From contig NZ_LMUO01000015.1 in NCBI RefSeq assembly GCF_009765905.1, positions 1-64,000 on the forward strand: 64,000 bases of DNA. Direction: 5' to 3'. Origin of the DNA: Mucilaginibacter sp. L196. GTDB taxonomy: Bacteria; Bacteroidota; Bacteroidia; Sphingobacteriales; Sphingobacteriaceae. Shown one piece after another: positions 27,535-35,517 of the stretch. The translations under genes and the position numbers were made by a program. Within the stretch, counting starts at the first letter, position 1. Every line of letters starts with the position of its first letter. Under the pieces are notes generated by a model that was not told the DNA's origin, did not search any database, and saw only the letters and a list, made by a program, of their open reading frames with translations.

Positions 27535-28469
27535 TTAAATGATTTATCGTATTTCCAATTCATTCTACACAATTCTTTGAATTGAATATAACTTAACTTA
27601 AATGAATTGTTCTTATTTAAGATTGTATTTTTAATAATAGCCAATGCTTGCCCCCACCATGTGCGTTTAATACTGCTATTAAACATTTTTTGCTGGATAC
27701 CACTTTGGTATAATAAGCCATGTAAGTGAACCATATCCGGTGCAGAATCTTCGTAAAACCTTTTAATATAGGCTTTTGTTAACCTTGCTGCCGGCATAAA
27801 GTGTGTGAATTTAAGTTTAGATGAGTAAACTATGTCATACCCTAATATTATGGCTTTATAACATAGTTCAGTATCACCAGCAGAGCTTAATTTATTACCA
27901 ACCCTACAGGTTAAAACCTGAGGTGTTTCCGTAATTGCTAATAACACACTTGTGCGCCAAACACTGCCTGCCCCAAATACATATCCTTTTTCTTTTGTTA
28001 TTATACCATCATTTGGATACTGGGAACCTATGGCATATACACCATGATAATCATCAAACCAATCAGGCTTAGTTCCCAACTCAAATGCAGCAACACTTAG
28101 GCCGCCGATTACACCAGCGGTGGGATACTTTTGCATTAACTTTGCCGCTTCGGTTATATAATCGGCATCAAGCCAGTTATCATCATCGCATATTATAATA
28201 TACTCATATTTTGCTTCGCGAATTCCTTTTCTTAATGCAGAACTTTTACCAGGTGTTAACTCTTTTAAAACTGTATAATTTTTTAAACCTTTAAATTTTC
28301 TTCCTTCTTCAATAGCAACAGTTGTCGTGTCATCTGTAGAAGCATTATCTACAATTATTACCTCAATCTCATTGTCATCGTTCAAATCAAGTTTTGAAAA
28401 ATGAGCTATCGTCTCGGGCAATCTTTTCGAAGAGTTGTAGCAACAAACGATTATAGAAAAACCTGCCAT
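27531..28469 (-). CDS. GT2-family glycosyltransferase
   Basis: A 312-residue GT-A enzyme: GFSIIVCCYNSSKRL at the start, VIIVDNASTDDT in the nucleotide pocket, IICDDDNWLDADY as the DxD-type metal site, and GAGSVWRTSVLL in the acceptor region. The final ~60 residues (TWWGQALAI) are amphipathic and may bind the membrane. It lies 11 nt from the GT11-like gene upstream. Substrate is unknown. Confidence 0.87.
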   Translation of the reverse strand: MAGFSIIVCCYNSSKRLPETIAHFSKLDLNDDNEIEVIIVDNASTDDTTTVAIEEGRKFKGLKNYTVLKELTPGKSSALRKGIREAKYEYIIICDDDNWLDADYITEAAKLMQKYPTAGVIGGLSVAAFELGTKPDWFDDYHGVYAIGSQYPNDGIITKEKGYVFGAGSVWRTSVLLAITETPQVLTCRVGNKLSSAGDTELCYKAIILGYDIVYSSKLKFTHFMPAARLTKAYIKRFYEDSAPDMVHLHGLLYQSGIQQKMFNSSIKRTWWGQALAIIKNTILNKNNSFKLSYIQFKELCRMNWKYDKSFK

Positions 28470-28480
28470 ATTATAAATTA

Positions 28481-29341
28481 TTAATTATTTGCTATACTAA
28501 ACTTATCCAATTCAACCTTCATATCAGGCGTCTCTATCATCATTAACGGAACGCTTCCATAAAATGAAGCCCAAAGGCTGAATGTACTTGGCGGCCCAAT
28601 TATATAATCACATTTGGATAACGCGTAAATATCTGTAATAAAATGCCTCTCTTCAATATTTACCTTCATGTTATTAAAAATATCTTTATTAAAACTTTCG
28701 TTTGAACAAATTAAGAACGCACATGTTTTCCCTTGTTGCTCAAAAAGACTTTTAATTTCTTTCATTTTTTCTGTATACACTTCAACCGGGTAAAAATACT
28801 TCCCGTTATTAAAACTGGCATAATCACCGCGCCTAATGTGCACGCCAATAACCACATCTGCTGCTTGCCTTAAATCTGTTATAAGCTTTTCAACTTTATC
28901 AAGATATTTTTTTTGTGGTGTAAAAATACTTCTTATAGTTTCTTTGTGTTTTACTAAGTTATCACGGTCACGGTATTGCCAACCATCTGCTATTAAAATT
29001 TTATTTTTTATTAATTCCTGGAAATTAATATTGTTTAAATCAAAGTCAATATTTTGATAGTCCTCATCTTGTAAACTATGGTACGCAAACTTATAATATT
29101 TTATTTTATGATATTGGAGAAGAATACTTAACCGTTTATTAAATATCCCCCCAGGCAATATCTTTTGAGTTACATTATATCGTCCAAAATCATTTAGGGC
29201 TGTTTTTTCAAAGTATTCTTTATACTCGCTAAAACCGGGGTATACCAATTTATGTTCGTGCTCAATAGCATTAGCAATAAAATAGCTGAAATGAAATAAT
29301 TTATTCCCAAGCTGCCCGTTAAGTTTCGAAACTATTAACAT
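28481..29341 (-). CDS. GT11-like (fucosyltransferase-type) glycosyltransferase, divergent
   Basis: A 286-residue protein. The N-terminus KLNGQLGNKLFHFSYF and GVHIRRGDYASF near residue 170 correspond to the GLGNQLFQ and HxRRGDY motifs of alpha-1,2-fucosyltransferases (GT11). The third motif is altered, with IIGPPSTFSLWASFYG where the family has NSSFSWWxA. It is therefore GT11-like with a possibly different donor or acceptor. It is one of two GT11-type genes in the locus. Confidence 0.72.
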   Translation of the reverse strand: MLIVSKLNGQLGNKLFHFSYFIANAIEHEHKLVYPGFSEYKEYFEKTALNDFGRYNVTQKILPGGIFNKRLSILLQYHKIKYYKFAYHSLQDEDYQNIDFDLNNINFQELIKNKILIADGWQYRDRDNLVKHKETIRSIFTPQKKYLDKVEKLITDLRQAADVVIGVHIRRGDYASFNNGKYFYPVEVYTEKMKEIKSLFEQQGKTCAFLICSNESFNKDIFNNMKVNIEERHFITDIYALSKCDYIIGPPSTFSLWASFYGSVPLMMIETPDMKVELDKFSIANN

Positions 29342-29395
29342 AAGTCGAATTAATAATATATAAGATAGCTGCTTACATCTAAATATGTAAGATGT

Positions 29396-30217
29396 TTAAT
29401 TTAAATCGATATACTTTTTCCAAAAAAATTTATTCTTAGGCCATGCATGGCAACCAATTGGAAGATGCCCGTTGTTTAATTCCAATAATTTTTCAGGATT
29501 AATTTCAAAACTAAATTTTAATGCTTGTATTGAATTGGCCACTTTAAAAGCTGGGAATAGTATTGGTACCATTTGCGACCAAAAAACATCTTCATTTGTA
29601 TGGGTTTTTAAGTAATAAAACCCCACGTGCCCATTAATAAGGATATCATATTTACCTTTGGTAATACGATTGAGATGATATCTAAATTTAGGAAAGTGGG
29701 AAAGTATGTATTTGTAGAATTGCCAATGAGGATAGTACTTTTTCATTGAATGCAAAACTTTAATACAGGATTGTATATTTCTTATTGAAAACCCGGAATT
29801 TCCCCCATTCTTAAAATCAGCATCTGCTGAAGCTTCTGTATAACCTTCAAAAAAAGGAGCGCCTATATAATCAAATGGAGAAGAGGTTATCGTTTCAAAA
29901 CTGGAATTGAAAATATATGCATCAAGTTCATAAGTTAACATAAAAGTATATTGCCTAAATATTTCATAAAAACTTATATCTATCTTCATCTTATTATAAT
30001 CTTCAACTGAAGACAGCCAAGAGGGATCTACAGGCACGAGCGATAATTTTTTATGTATACCAAGATATTTATCAACATTCATACCTTCTGGAAAAACCAG
30101 AAAGCAGATATATTGTTTTAATTGATTGTAACATGCCTGTAATGATAAAATATCATCTTCCGATAACTCAGGTGTATGTACCGGTATTATTACACATAAA
30201 TTATCAGTCGAGATCAT
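29396..30217 (-). CDS. DUF5672-type putative glycosyltransferase
   Basis: A 273-residue protein with the block PFDYIGAPFFEGYTEA, then GGNSGFSIRNIQS and NEDVFWSQMVP, characteristic of the DUF5672 family found in polysaccharide loci. The 'LTYELDAYIF' stretch supplies an E-x-D near the expected metal site of a GT-A fold. It probably transfers a sugar but no member motif tells which. It overlaps the next upstream gene by 4 nt. Confidence 0.7.
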   Translation of the reverse strand: MISTDNLCVIIPVHTPELSEDDILSLQACYNQLKQYICFLVFPEGMNVDKYLGIHKKLSLVPVDPSWLSSVEDYNKMKIDISFYEIFRQYTFMLTYELDAYIFNSSFETITSSPFDYIGAPFFEGYTEASADADFKNGGNSGFSIRNIQSCIKVLHSMKKYYPHWQFYKYILSHFPKFRYHLNRITKGKYDILINGHVGFYYLKTHTNEDVFWSQMVPILFPAFKVANSIQALKFSFEINPEKLLELNNGHLPIGCHAWPKNKFFWKKYIDLN

Positions 30218-31005
30218 GATTTATTTCTGAGTTTTTGAATTTTAGAATTCAGGTTAATTGCCGTTTTTACAATCTTATATCCTGTTAATAATTTAAAATC
30301 ATTAACTATACTTGTTAACTTTTGGGCATATTTAGGCACCAGTTTTTCCCAAATCAAGTTCATTTCAGCCAGATAAACAACTCGGTTTGTAGTACTTTGC
30401 CCGTTAAAATCGTAAATAATTGTTGGATGATTTACATGAACAAAGCTTCTACTTTCTATTATGCATTTAACATATAACCAGTAGTCGCTTGCTAATGTAT
30501 ACTCCAGAGGGTAACAGCCGAAATCTTTAAACAATTCACTTTTTATTAGTGATGCCTGATGATTTAAGGTATCCTTTTGAAAAAATGCCAAATCCAAATT
30601 CTCGGGGTGTTTATGAATGTATTTTGTATTGCTATCAGCATGCAGAATAACTATATCGCCATAAAATATATCTGTTCCTGGATAATCTAAAATGTATTTA
30701 TCATACAAATTAATTGTGTCGTTCGCTGATAAATAATCTCCACTATTTAAAAACATTAAATATGTTCCGGTAGCTGTATTAATACCTTTGTTAATAGCGT
30801 CATAAATACCATTGTCTTTTTCACTTATCCAAATATCAATATCAGTTTTATTTTTATCGATTATTTCGACACTTCCATCAGTTGAACCACCATCTATTAC
30901 AATGAATTCAAAGTTTTTATTAGTTTGATTAATTACACTCTCAATAGTAGTTTGTAAACCATCTTTATTATTATAATTTATTGTAATAATTGAAAGTTTC
31001 CTCAT
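30214..31005 (-). CDS. GT2-family glycosyltransferase (WcaE-like)
   Basis: A 263-residue GT-A enzyme with LSIITINYNNKDGLQTTI, then VIDGGSTDGSVEII and the metal-site region LMFLNSGDYLS, matching the WcaE-like GT2 group found in colanic-acid-type loci. The gene overlaps the DUF5672 gene by 4 nt, implying coupled translation. Acceptor and donor are unknown. Confidence 0.87.
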   Translation of the reverse strand: MRKLSIITINYNNKDGLQTTIESVINQTNKNFEFIVIDGGSTDGSVEIIDKNKTDIDIWISEKDNGIYDAINKGINTATGTYLMFLNSGDYLSANDTINLYDKYILDYPGTDIFYGDIVILHADSNTKYIHKHPENLDLAFFQKDTLNHQASLIKSELFKDFGCYPLEYTLASDYWLYVKCIIESRSFVHVNHPTIIYDFNGQSTTNRVVYLAEMNLIWEKLVPKYAQKLTSIVNDFKLLTGYKIVKTAINLNSKIQKLRNKS

Positions 31006-31033
31006 TTGCTTAAGTTATATGATTATCAATACA

Positions 31034-31921
31034 TTACATTTTGATCCAGCTTGGGCATTGAATCTCGACTTTGCTATTCATTAAATCTGATTTAACCCAT
31101 TGCGCCGGAGCAATAACAATCTTCTCTTTGTTTTGATTAAGAAATGCGCCCCACCAACTAAATGAGCTATTGGCAATGATATTGTGTCTGCATTTACTCA
31201 TTAAATATAGCTCGATATAATCTTTTCCGCCATTAGCAATATCAATATATTGTGCACTATTACCAAGATTCAGATTATCTTTTGCCCACTCTAAATCATC
31301 TGAAAAAATATAAAAAAAAGGTGCAATTAATTGTTCTTTTAAATATTTTATCGCGCTTTTATAATATTCAAGAGGTAAAGTCCCCATCAAATCATTCGCA
31401 GCTGTATCCGTTATATAATCTCCGCGTCTGATGTGTATTGAAACTGAAGCAGTATCTTGTAATATCGTATGTGTGATGCTATAGTTATTATATTCATCAT
31501 TTTTAGGCGTAAGTTCATTAAATATCCCACTATCAATTTTTTGAAAATACTTATAATGCTGCCAATAACCTTTCAAGTAAGTATTGTTAGCTACTTTAGA
31601 TAATTCCGCTTCATATACCCACCATTGGGTTTCTGAGTAATATTTTCTAAAGTATTTGGGGATCTTTTTTTCTATTCTTCTATAAAGTTTGGCATATAAT
31701 ACGTCTCGACTATAAATACTTAAAAAATTGTCAATCTCAATTTTATCAGCAATCGTAGCGTTAATATTATAATTATGTAATTTATAATTTCGTAAATTTT
31801 GGTTGTCAAAAAATGATATATCCAGTTTTAAAGAAGTATTATTTTTTATTGACAACTGCCTTGCAACCGCATATTGAAAAAGTTGATTTCCGAGGCCGCT
31901 GCTTATTTCGGTATAAATCAT
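31034..31921 (-). CDS. alpha-1,2-fucosyltransferase (GT11)
   Basis: A 295-residue protein with all three GT11 motifs: SSGLGNQLFQYAVARQL at the N-terminus, SIHIRRGDYIT (about residue 158) and NSSFSWWGAFLN near 255. GT11 enzymes transfer L-fucose from GDP-fucose to a galactose in alpha-1,2 linkage. The motifs are intact, so the glycan very probably carries fucose or a related sugar. No GDP-fucose synthesis genes lie in this window. Confidence 0.88.
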   Translation of the reverse strand: MIYTEISSGLGNQLFQYAVARQLSIKNNTSLKLDISFFDNQNLRNYKLHNYNINATIADKIEIDNFLSIYSRDVLYAKLYRRIEKKIPKYFRKYYSETQWWVYEAELSKVANNTYLKGYWQHYKYFQKIDSGIFNELTPKNDEYNNYSITHTILQDTASVSIHIRRGDYITDTAANDLMGTLPLEYYKSAIKYLKEQLIAPFFYIFSDDLEWAKDNLNLGNSAQYIDIANGGKDYIELYLMSKCRHNIIANSSFSWWGAFLNQNKEKIVIAPAQWVKSDLMNSKVEIQCPSWIKM

Positions 31922-31969
31922 TTGTAATACAATTGATTAAAGTATCAGTGATATTAAATTAACCAATAT

Positions 31970-32611
31970 TTATTGCGCTCTATTTTTATCCATAAATAAC
32001 TTGATGTTATGAAAGTCTTTATAATTTGCCTTCACCCATTCATGATCTTTTTCCCACCATCTAAAGTTCATCAAAAAATCTATTTCATCTTGAGTAAATC
32101 TATATTTAATTACTTTCGCGGGAGCACCTACAACAATACTATAAGGAGGGACATCACGTGTTACTATTGAACCTGCGCCTACTATTGCCCCATCGCCAAT
32201 ATTTATATCATCCATGACGACAGAATTAGCGCCTATCCATACATCATTTCCTATTACGGTATTTCCCATTTCCTTAAAATAGCTTTCGTTCGAAAAAGTT
32301 GTACCACATTGTTTTAGGGGAGAAAAAAAAACAGGGCTAGTAGATACAAATGTATCAGATGGATGTCTTCCTAAACAAATATATACTCCTGGGCCAATAG
32401 AACAAAAGCTTCCAATTTTAGTATTCATTATAGATACATTGGACGATAAATATGAAAAACTACCGATTGTAACATTATGTAAAAAACAATCATTTCCAAC
32501 AGATGTATTTTCATCAATAAAACTATTAGACATGACAACTCTTTCGCCTATTCTTTTATTAGAAAGCGTTTCTTTTTTATTCTTCTTAAAAAAAAAATCT
32601 TTAATACCCAT
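31970..32611 (-). CDS. CatB-type hexapeptide O-acetyltransferase
   Basis: A 213-residue LbH protein: IDENTSVGNDCFLHNVTIG, IGSFCSIGPGVYICLGRHPSD with the catalytic-type His, IGNDVWIGANSVVMDD, GAIVGAGSIVTRDVPPYS and GAPAKVIKYRF. The C-terminal FRWWEKD block is typical of CatB-related (chloramphenicol acetyltransferase-like) sugar O-acetyltransferases. It overlaps the next CatB-type gene by 11 nt. The two are neighbours of like architecture but differ in sequence. Confidence 0.85.
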   Translation of the reverse strand: MGIKDFFFKKNKKETLSNKRIGERVVMSNSFIDENTSVGNDCFLHNVTIGSFSYLSSNVSIMNTKIGSFCSIGPGVYICLGRHPSDTFVSTSPVFFSPLKQCGTTFSNESYFKEMGNTVIGNDVWIGANSVVMDDINIGDGAIVGAGSIVTRDVPPYSIVVGAPAKVIKYRFTQDEIDFLMNFRWWEKDHEWVKANYKDFHNIKLFMDKNRAQ

Positions 32612-33233
32612 TTGTGTTAAGCTCTAATTCTTCGATAATACCTTTAGCCTCGTCCAATTCTAAATTCCACCATTGAGATGCTAATATCATAGCAATCTTT
32701 TCAGGACTAAATCGATATTTAATTATTCTAGCCGGGGAACCCGCAACAATTGCATATGGGGGCACATCTTTGTTAACAAATGAGTTAGCCCCAATTACGG
32801 CGCCAACTCCAATCGTAACACCTCTCCTGATTATACTACCTACTCCTATCCAAACGTCGTGCTCAATAATACAAGGGGCATTTGTAAGAAAATCATGGGC
32901 ATTTGTAATGAAATTAGTGTTAGTGGAAATTGTATAAAGAGAATGTTCGCCATGACCTATATTAACATTACTTGCAATTGAATTATATCTACCAATGGTA
33001 CATTTAGAGATAAGAGCGTTAAATCCTATAAATGTATAACTGTCAATTGTGCTGCGATCGCAAATATATACTCCCTCCATAGCAGTAACGTCATGACCAA
33101 TAATTGATGTTAAACTTACTTGGTCAGATTTAATATTATTATTACTTATAATATTAAATTTATTTAATCTCTCTTTTATAAGCAGATCGTTATAAATGCT
33201 TTTAATTCCTTTAAAAAAAGTCTTATAATTCAT
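32601..33233 (-). CDS. CatB-type hexapeptide O-acetyltransferase
   Basis: A 210-residue LbH protein with hexapeptide repeats (ALISKCTIGRYNSIASNVNI), the catalytic-type His in GHGEHSLYT, IEHDVWIGVGSIIRRGV, GAVIGANSFVNKDVPPYA and GSPARIIKYRFSPE, ending in the SQWWNLE block of the CatB-related group. The gene is 4 nt downstream of the ABC ATPase gene and overlaps the second CatB-type gene. The two may act on different positions of the same glycan. Confidence 0.85.
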   Translation of the reverse strand: MNYKTFFKGIKSIYNDLLIKERLNKFNIISNNNIKSDQVSLTSIIGHDVTAMEGVYICDRSTIDSYTFIGFNALISKCTIGRYNSIASNVNIGHGEHSLYTISTNTNFITNAHDFLTNAPCIIEHDVWIGVGSIIRRGVTIGVGAVIGANSFVNKDVPPYAIVAGSPARIIKYRFSPEKIAMILASQWWNLELDEAKGIIEELELNTNGY

Positions 33234-33237
33234 TTTA

Positions 33238-34518
33238 TTATAAGACCTCCCACTTAGGTGTTAAAAATAATAGCCCCGCGCTTCGTGGTAATGGCCGAGT
33301 TGTTAAAGTGCCTCCATCTATAATATCAAAGCTTATGCAATCCTCTAAATAATCATAGGGCTCAACACTTGACAAATCCCCCACATATAAACTTAAATAA
33401 TAAGTATCAGGATATAGTCTTAAATCTGGTAACGTAATCTTTATAACAGAATTATTCGGTATATATGAAGTTTGGTAACCTGAATCAACATCAATCATAT
33501 TGGATAATTTTAACCCATCAGAAGTTTTTAATTCAACAGACATTTTTAAAGGAATAGGATCGTCTTTATATCTGATTTTAAATACGATGTTTAAATCGTC
33601 ACCTATAGAAAATTCGCGACTGGCAAAATTTTCATTATTACGTCTTAATTCAACACTTTCAAACCTGCAATACCCGTTACCTGTTCTCTTAATGTCATGT
33701 AATGCAATCGATGCATCATTATTCTTCCCGAAATTGAAGTATTTGGGTGTTATTATTGATACATTATCATAATCTAATATGTTACCATTATTTAGTAAAA
33801 TTGCTTTGTTACATAATTGATTTATGCTACCCATATTATGGCTAACAAATAATACAGTCCGCCCTTCTCCCTTACTAACATCACCCATTTTACCAAGGCA
33901 TTTGTTTTGAAATTCAGCATCGCCAACTGCTAAAACCTCATCAACTATCAATATCTCAGAATCAAGGTGAGCCGCTACAGCAAAAGCTAACCGTACATAC
34001 ATACCCGACGAATAGCGTTTTACTGGAGTATCAACATAGCGATCAACACCGGCGAAATCAACGATTTCGTCGAATCGTTTTTTTATTTCGCGCTTTGTCA
34101 TCCCCATAATAGCGCCGTTCAAATAGATATTCTCGGCCCCCGTCAATTCGGGGTGAAAACCTGTGCCAACTTCCAGCAAACTGGCTATTCGGCCTTTTAC
34201 CTTAATATTTCCTGTAGTTGGTGATGTTACCCTGCTCAATACTTTTAACAATGTACTTTTACCGGCCCCATTGCGACCAATTATACCAACAGCATCCCCT
34301 TCTTTTATATCAAAATTAATATCTTTTAAGCTCCAAACTATATCGCTTTCGCCTTTTGATGTTCTATCGTTAACTTCACCAATCTTCAAAAACGGATCTT
34401 CTTTACCACGCATCAACGCCCACCATCTTTCTAAATCCCGACTCAGAGTTCCTGTTCCAAAATCGCCTAATTGGTAAGCCTTCGATAAATTTTCAACCCT
34501 TATAGCAATATCGCTCAT
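33238..34518 (-). CDS. wzt: Wzt-type polysaccharide ABC transporter ATPase with C-terminal glycan-binding domain
   Basis: A 426-residue ABC ATPase. Walker A is GRNGAGKST near residue 81-89, the signature motif YSSGMYVRLAFA near 168, and Walker B ILIVDEVLAVGD near 190. After residue ~260 a beta-rich domain follows, comparable with the Wzt C-terminal domain that reads the end of the O-antigen in some exporters. It pairs with the Wzm-type permease next upstream (24-nt gap). Its role is export of the lipid-linked polysaccharide across the inner membrane. Confidence 0.88.
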   Translation of the reverse strand: MSDIAIRVENLSKAYQLGDFGTGTLSRDLERWWALMRGKEDPFLKIGEVNDRTSKGESDIVWSLKDINFDIKEGDAVGIIGRNGAGKSTLLKVLSRVTSPTTGNIKVKGRIASLLEVGTGFHPELTGAENIYLNGAIMGMTKREIKKRFDEIVDFAGVDRYVDTPVKRYSSGMYVRLAFAVAAHLDSEILIVDEVLAVGDAEFQNKCLGKMGDVSKGEGRTVLFVSHNMGSINQLCNKAILLNNGNILDYDNVSIITPKYFNFGKNNDASIALHDIKRTGNGYCRFESVELRRNNENFASREFSIGDDLNIVFKIRYKDDPIPLKMSVELKTSDGLKLSNMIDVDSGYQTSYIPNNSVIKITLPDLRLYPDTYYLSLYVGDLSSVEPYDYLEDCISFDIIDGGTLTTRPLPRSAGLLFLTPKWEVL

Positions 34519-34542
34519 GAAATAAATATAATATAGTACGTA

Positions 34543-35439
34543 TTAAACTGTATCGACAAAGTTTTTCTCTACTTTATTAAACACTATCAGCCCTATTAAA
34601 AAAATGAATATACTGGCTATTACACTGTAAATAAATGCCCCCGGATAAAACTGACCGGTTCCTAAAAAACCATATCTAAAGGTTTCAATTAAACCACTCA
34701 TCGGGTTAAGCGCGATAAGTGTACGATATTTTACAGGCGCAGCCGAAAGTGGATAAATTACGGGAGTAGCGTACATCATTAATTGAATGCCGAAGGTTAC
34801 CACAAAAGCCAAATCGCGATATTTAGTTGTAGCAGCCGTAATTATAAGCCCAACACCCAAACCCAGTATAGCCATCAATATAATAACTACCGGGAATAAT
34901 AAAATATACAAATTAGGCTCGACTTTATTACCTGAAATTAGGTAATAAGCCATCATGATGATAAATAAAATAAACTGAACACCAAATTTAACCAGGTTTG
35001 AGAATACAATGCTTATTGGCATTATCAACCTCGGAAAATATACTTTACCAAAAATTGGAGCATTATCTTTAAATACAGTTGATGTTTTAGAAAGGCTATC
35101 GGCAAAATAATTCCAGGCTACGGTACCGGCCATATAAAAAAGTGGTGCAGGCGCAGCATTGGTACTAATATTAGCCAGCTTACTAAAAATTACCGTAAAA
35201 ATTATTGTAGTGAATATAGGCTGTATAAAAAACCACAACGGGCCAAATATGGTTTGTTTATAAAAAGATACAAAATCGCGCCTCACTAATAACCAAAGCA
35301 AATCGCGATATGCCCAAACATCCTTTAAGTGCAAATCAAATACACTGCTTTGCGGCTTTATCTCCAGGTCCCATTTCTGAATATGAACATCATTCGTGGT
35401 ACTATCTTTATAGGAATCATTTGTAGTCGGATCACCCAT
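34543..35439 (-). CDS. wzm: Wzm-type ABC-2 polysaccharide export permease
   Basis: A 298-residue membrane protein of the ABC-2 type with about six spans, starting after a ~50-residue cytoplasmic segment (LWLLVRRDFVSFYKQTIFG begins the family domain). TTKYRDLAFV and PLSAAPVKYR are standard features of TagG/Wzm permeases. It forms the channel with the Wzt-like ATPase encoded next. It lies 78 nt after the tyrosine kinase gene. Confidence 0.88.
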   Translation of the reverse strand: MGDPTTNDSYKDSTTNDVHIQKWDLEIKPQSSVFDLHLKDVWAYRDLLWLLVRRDFVSFYKQTIFGPLWFFIQPIFTTIIFTVIFSKLANISTNAAPAPLFYMAGTVAWNYFADSLSKTSTVFKDNAPIFGKVYFPRLIMPISIVFSNLVKFGVQFILFIIMMAYYLISGNKVEPNLYILLFPVVIILMAILGLGVGLIITAATTKYRDLAFVVTFGIQLMMYATPVIYPLSAAPVKYRTLIALNPMSGLIETFRYGFLGTGQFYPGAFIYSVIASIFIFLIGLIVFNKVEKNFVDTV

Positions 35440-35517
35440 TTGTAATGTGATTTATTTTTTATTTATTACTATTAATATAAATAATACTTACCCTATAGTT
35501 AATTAAACTACTTGAAT

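Noticed and set aside
29372..29391. Hairpin CTTACAT...ATGTAAG between the DUF5672 and GT11-like genes
   Set aside because: It has only 7 bp of AT-rich stem and no T-run; it is likely chance in an AT-rich gap between co-transcribed genes.
33500..34477. Plus-strand frames of 90 and 104 codons within the Wzt-like gene
   Set aside because: They are antisense to the Walker and signature motifs of a strongly supported ABC ATPase and carry no family features.
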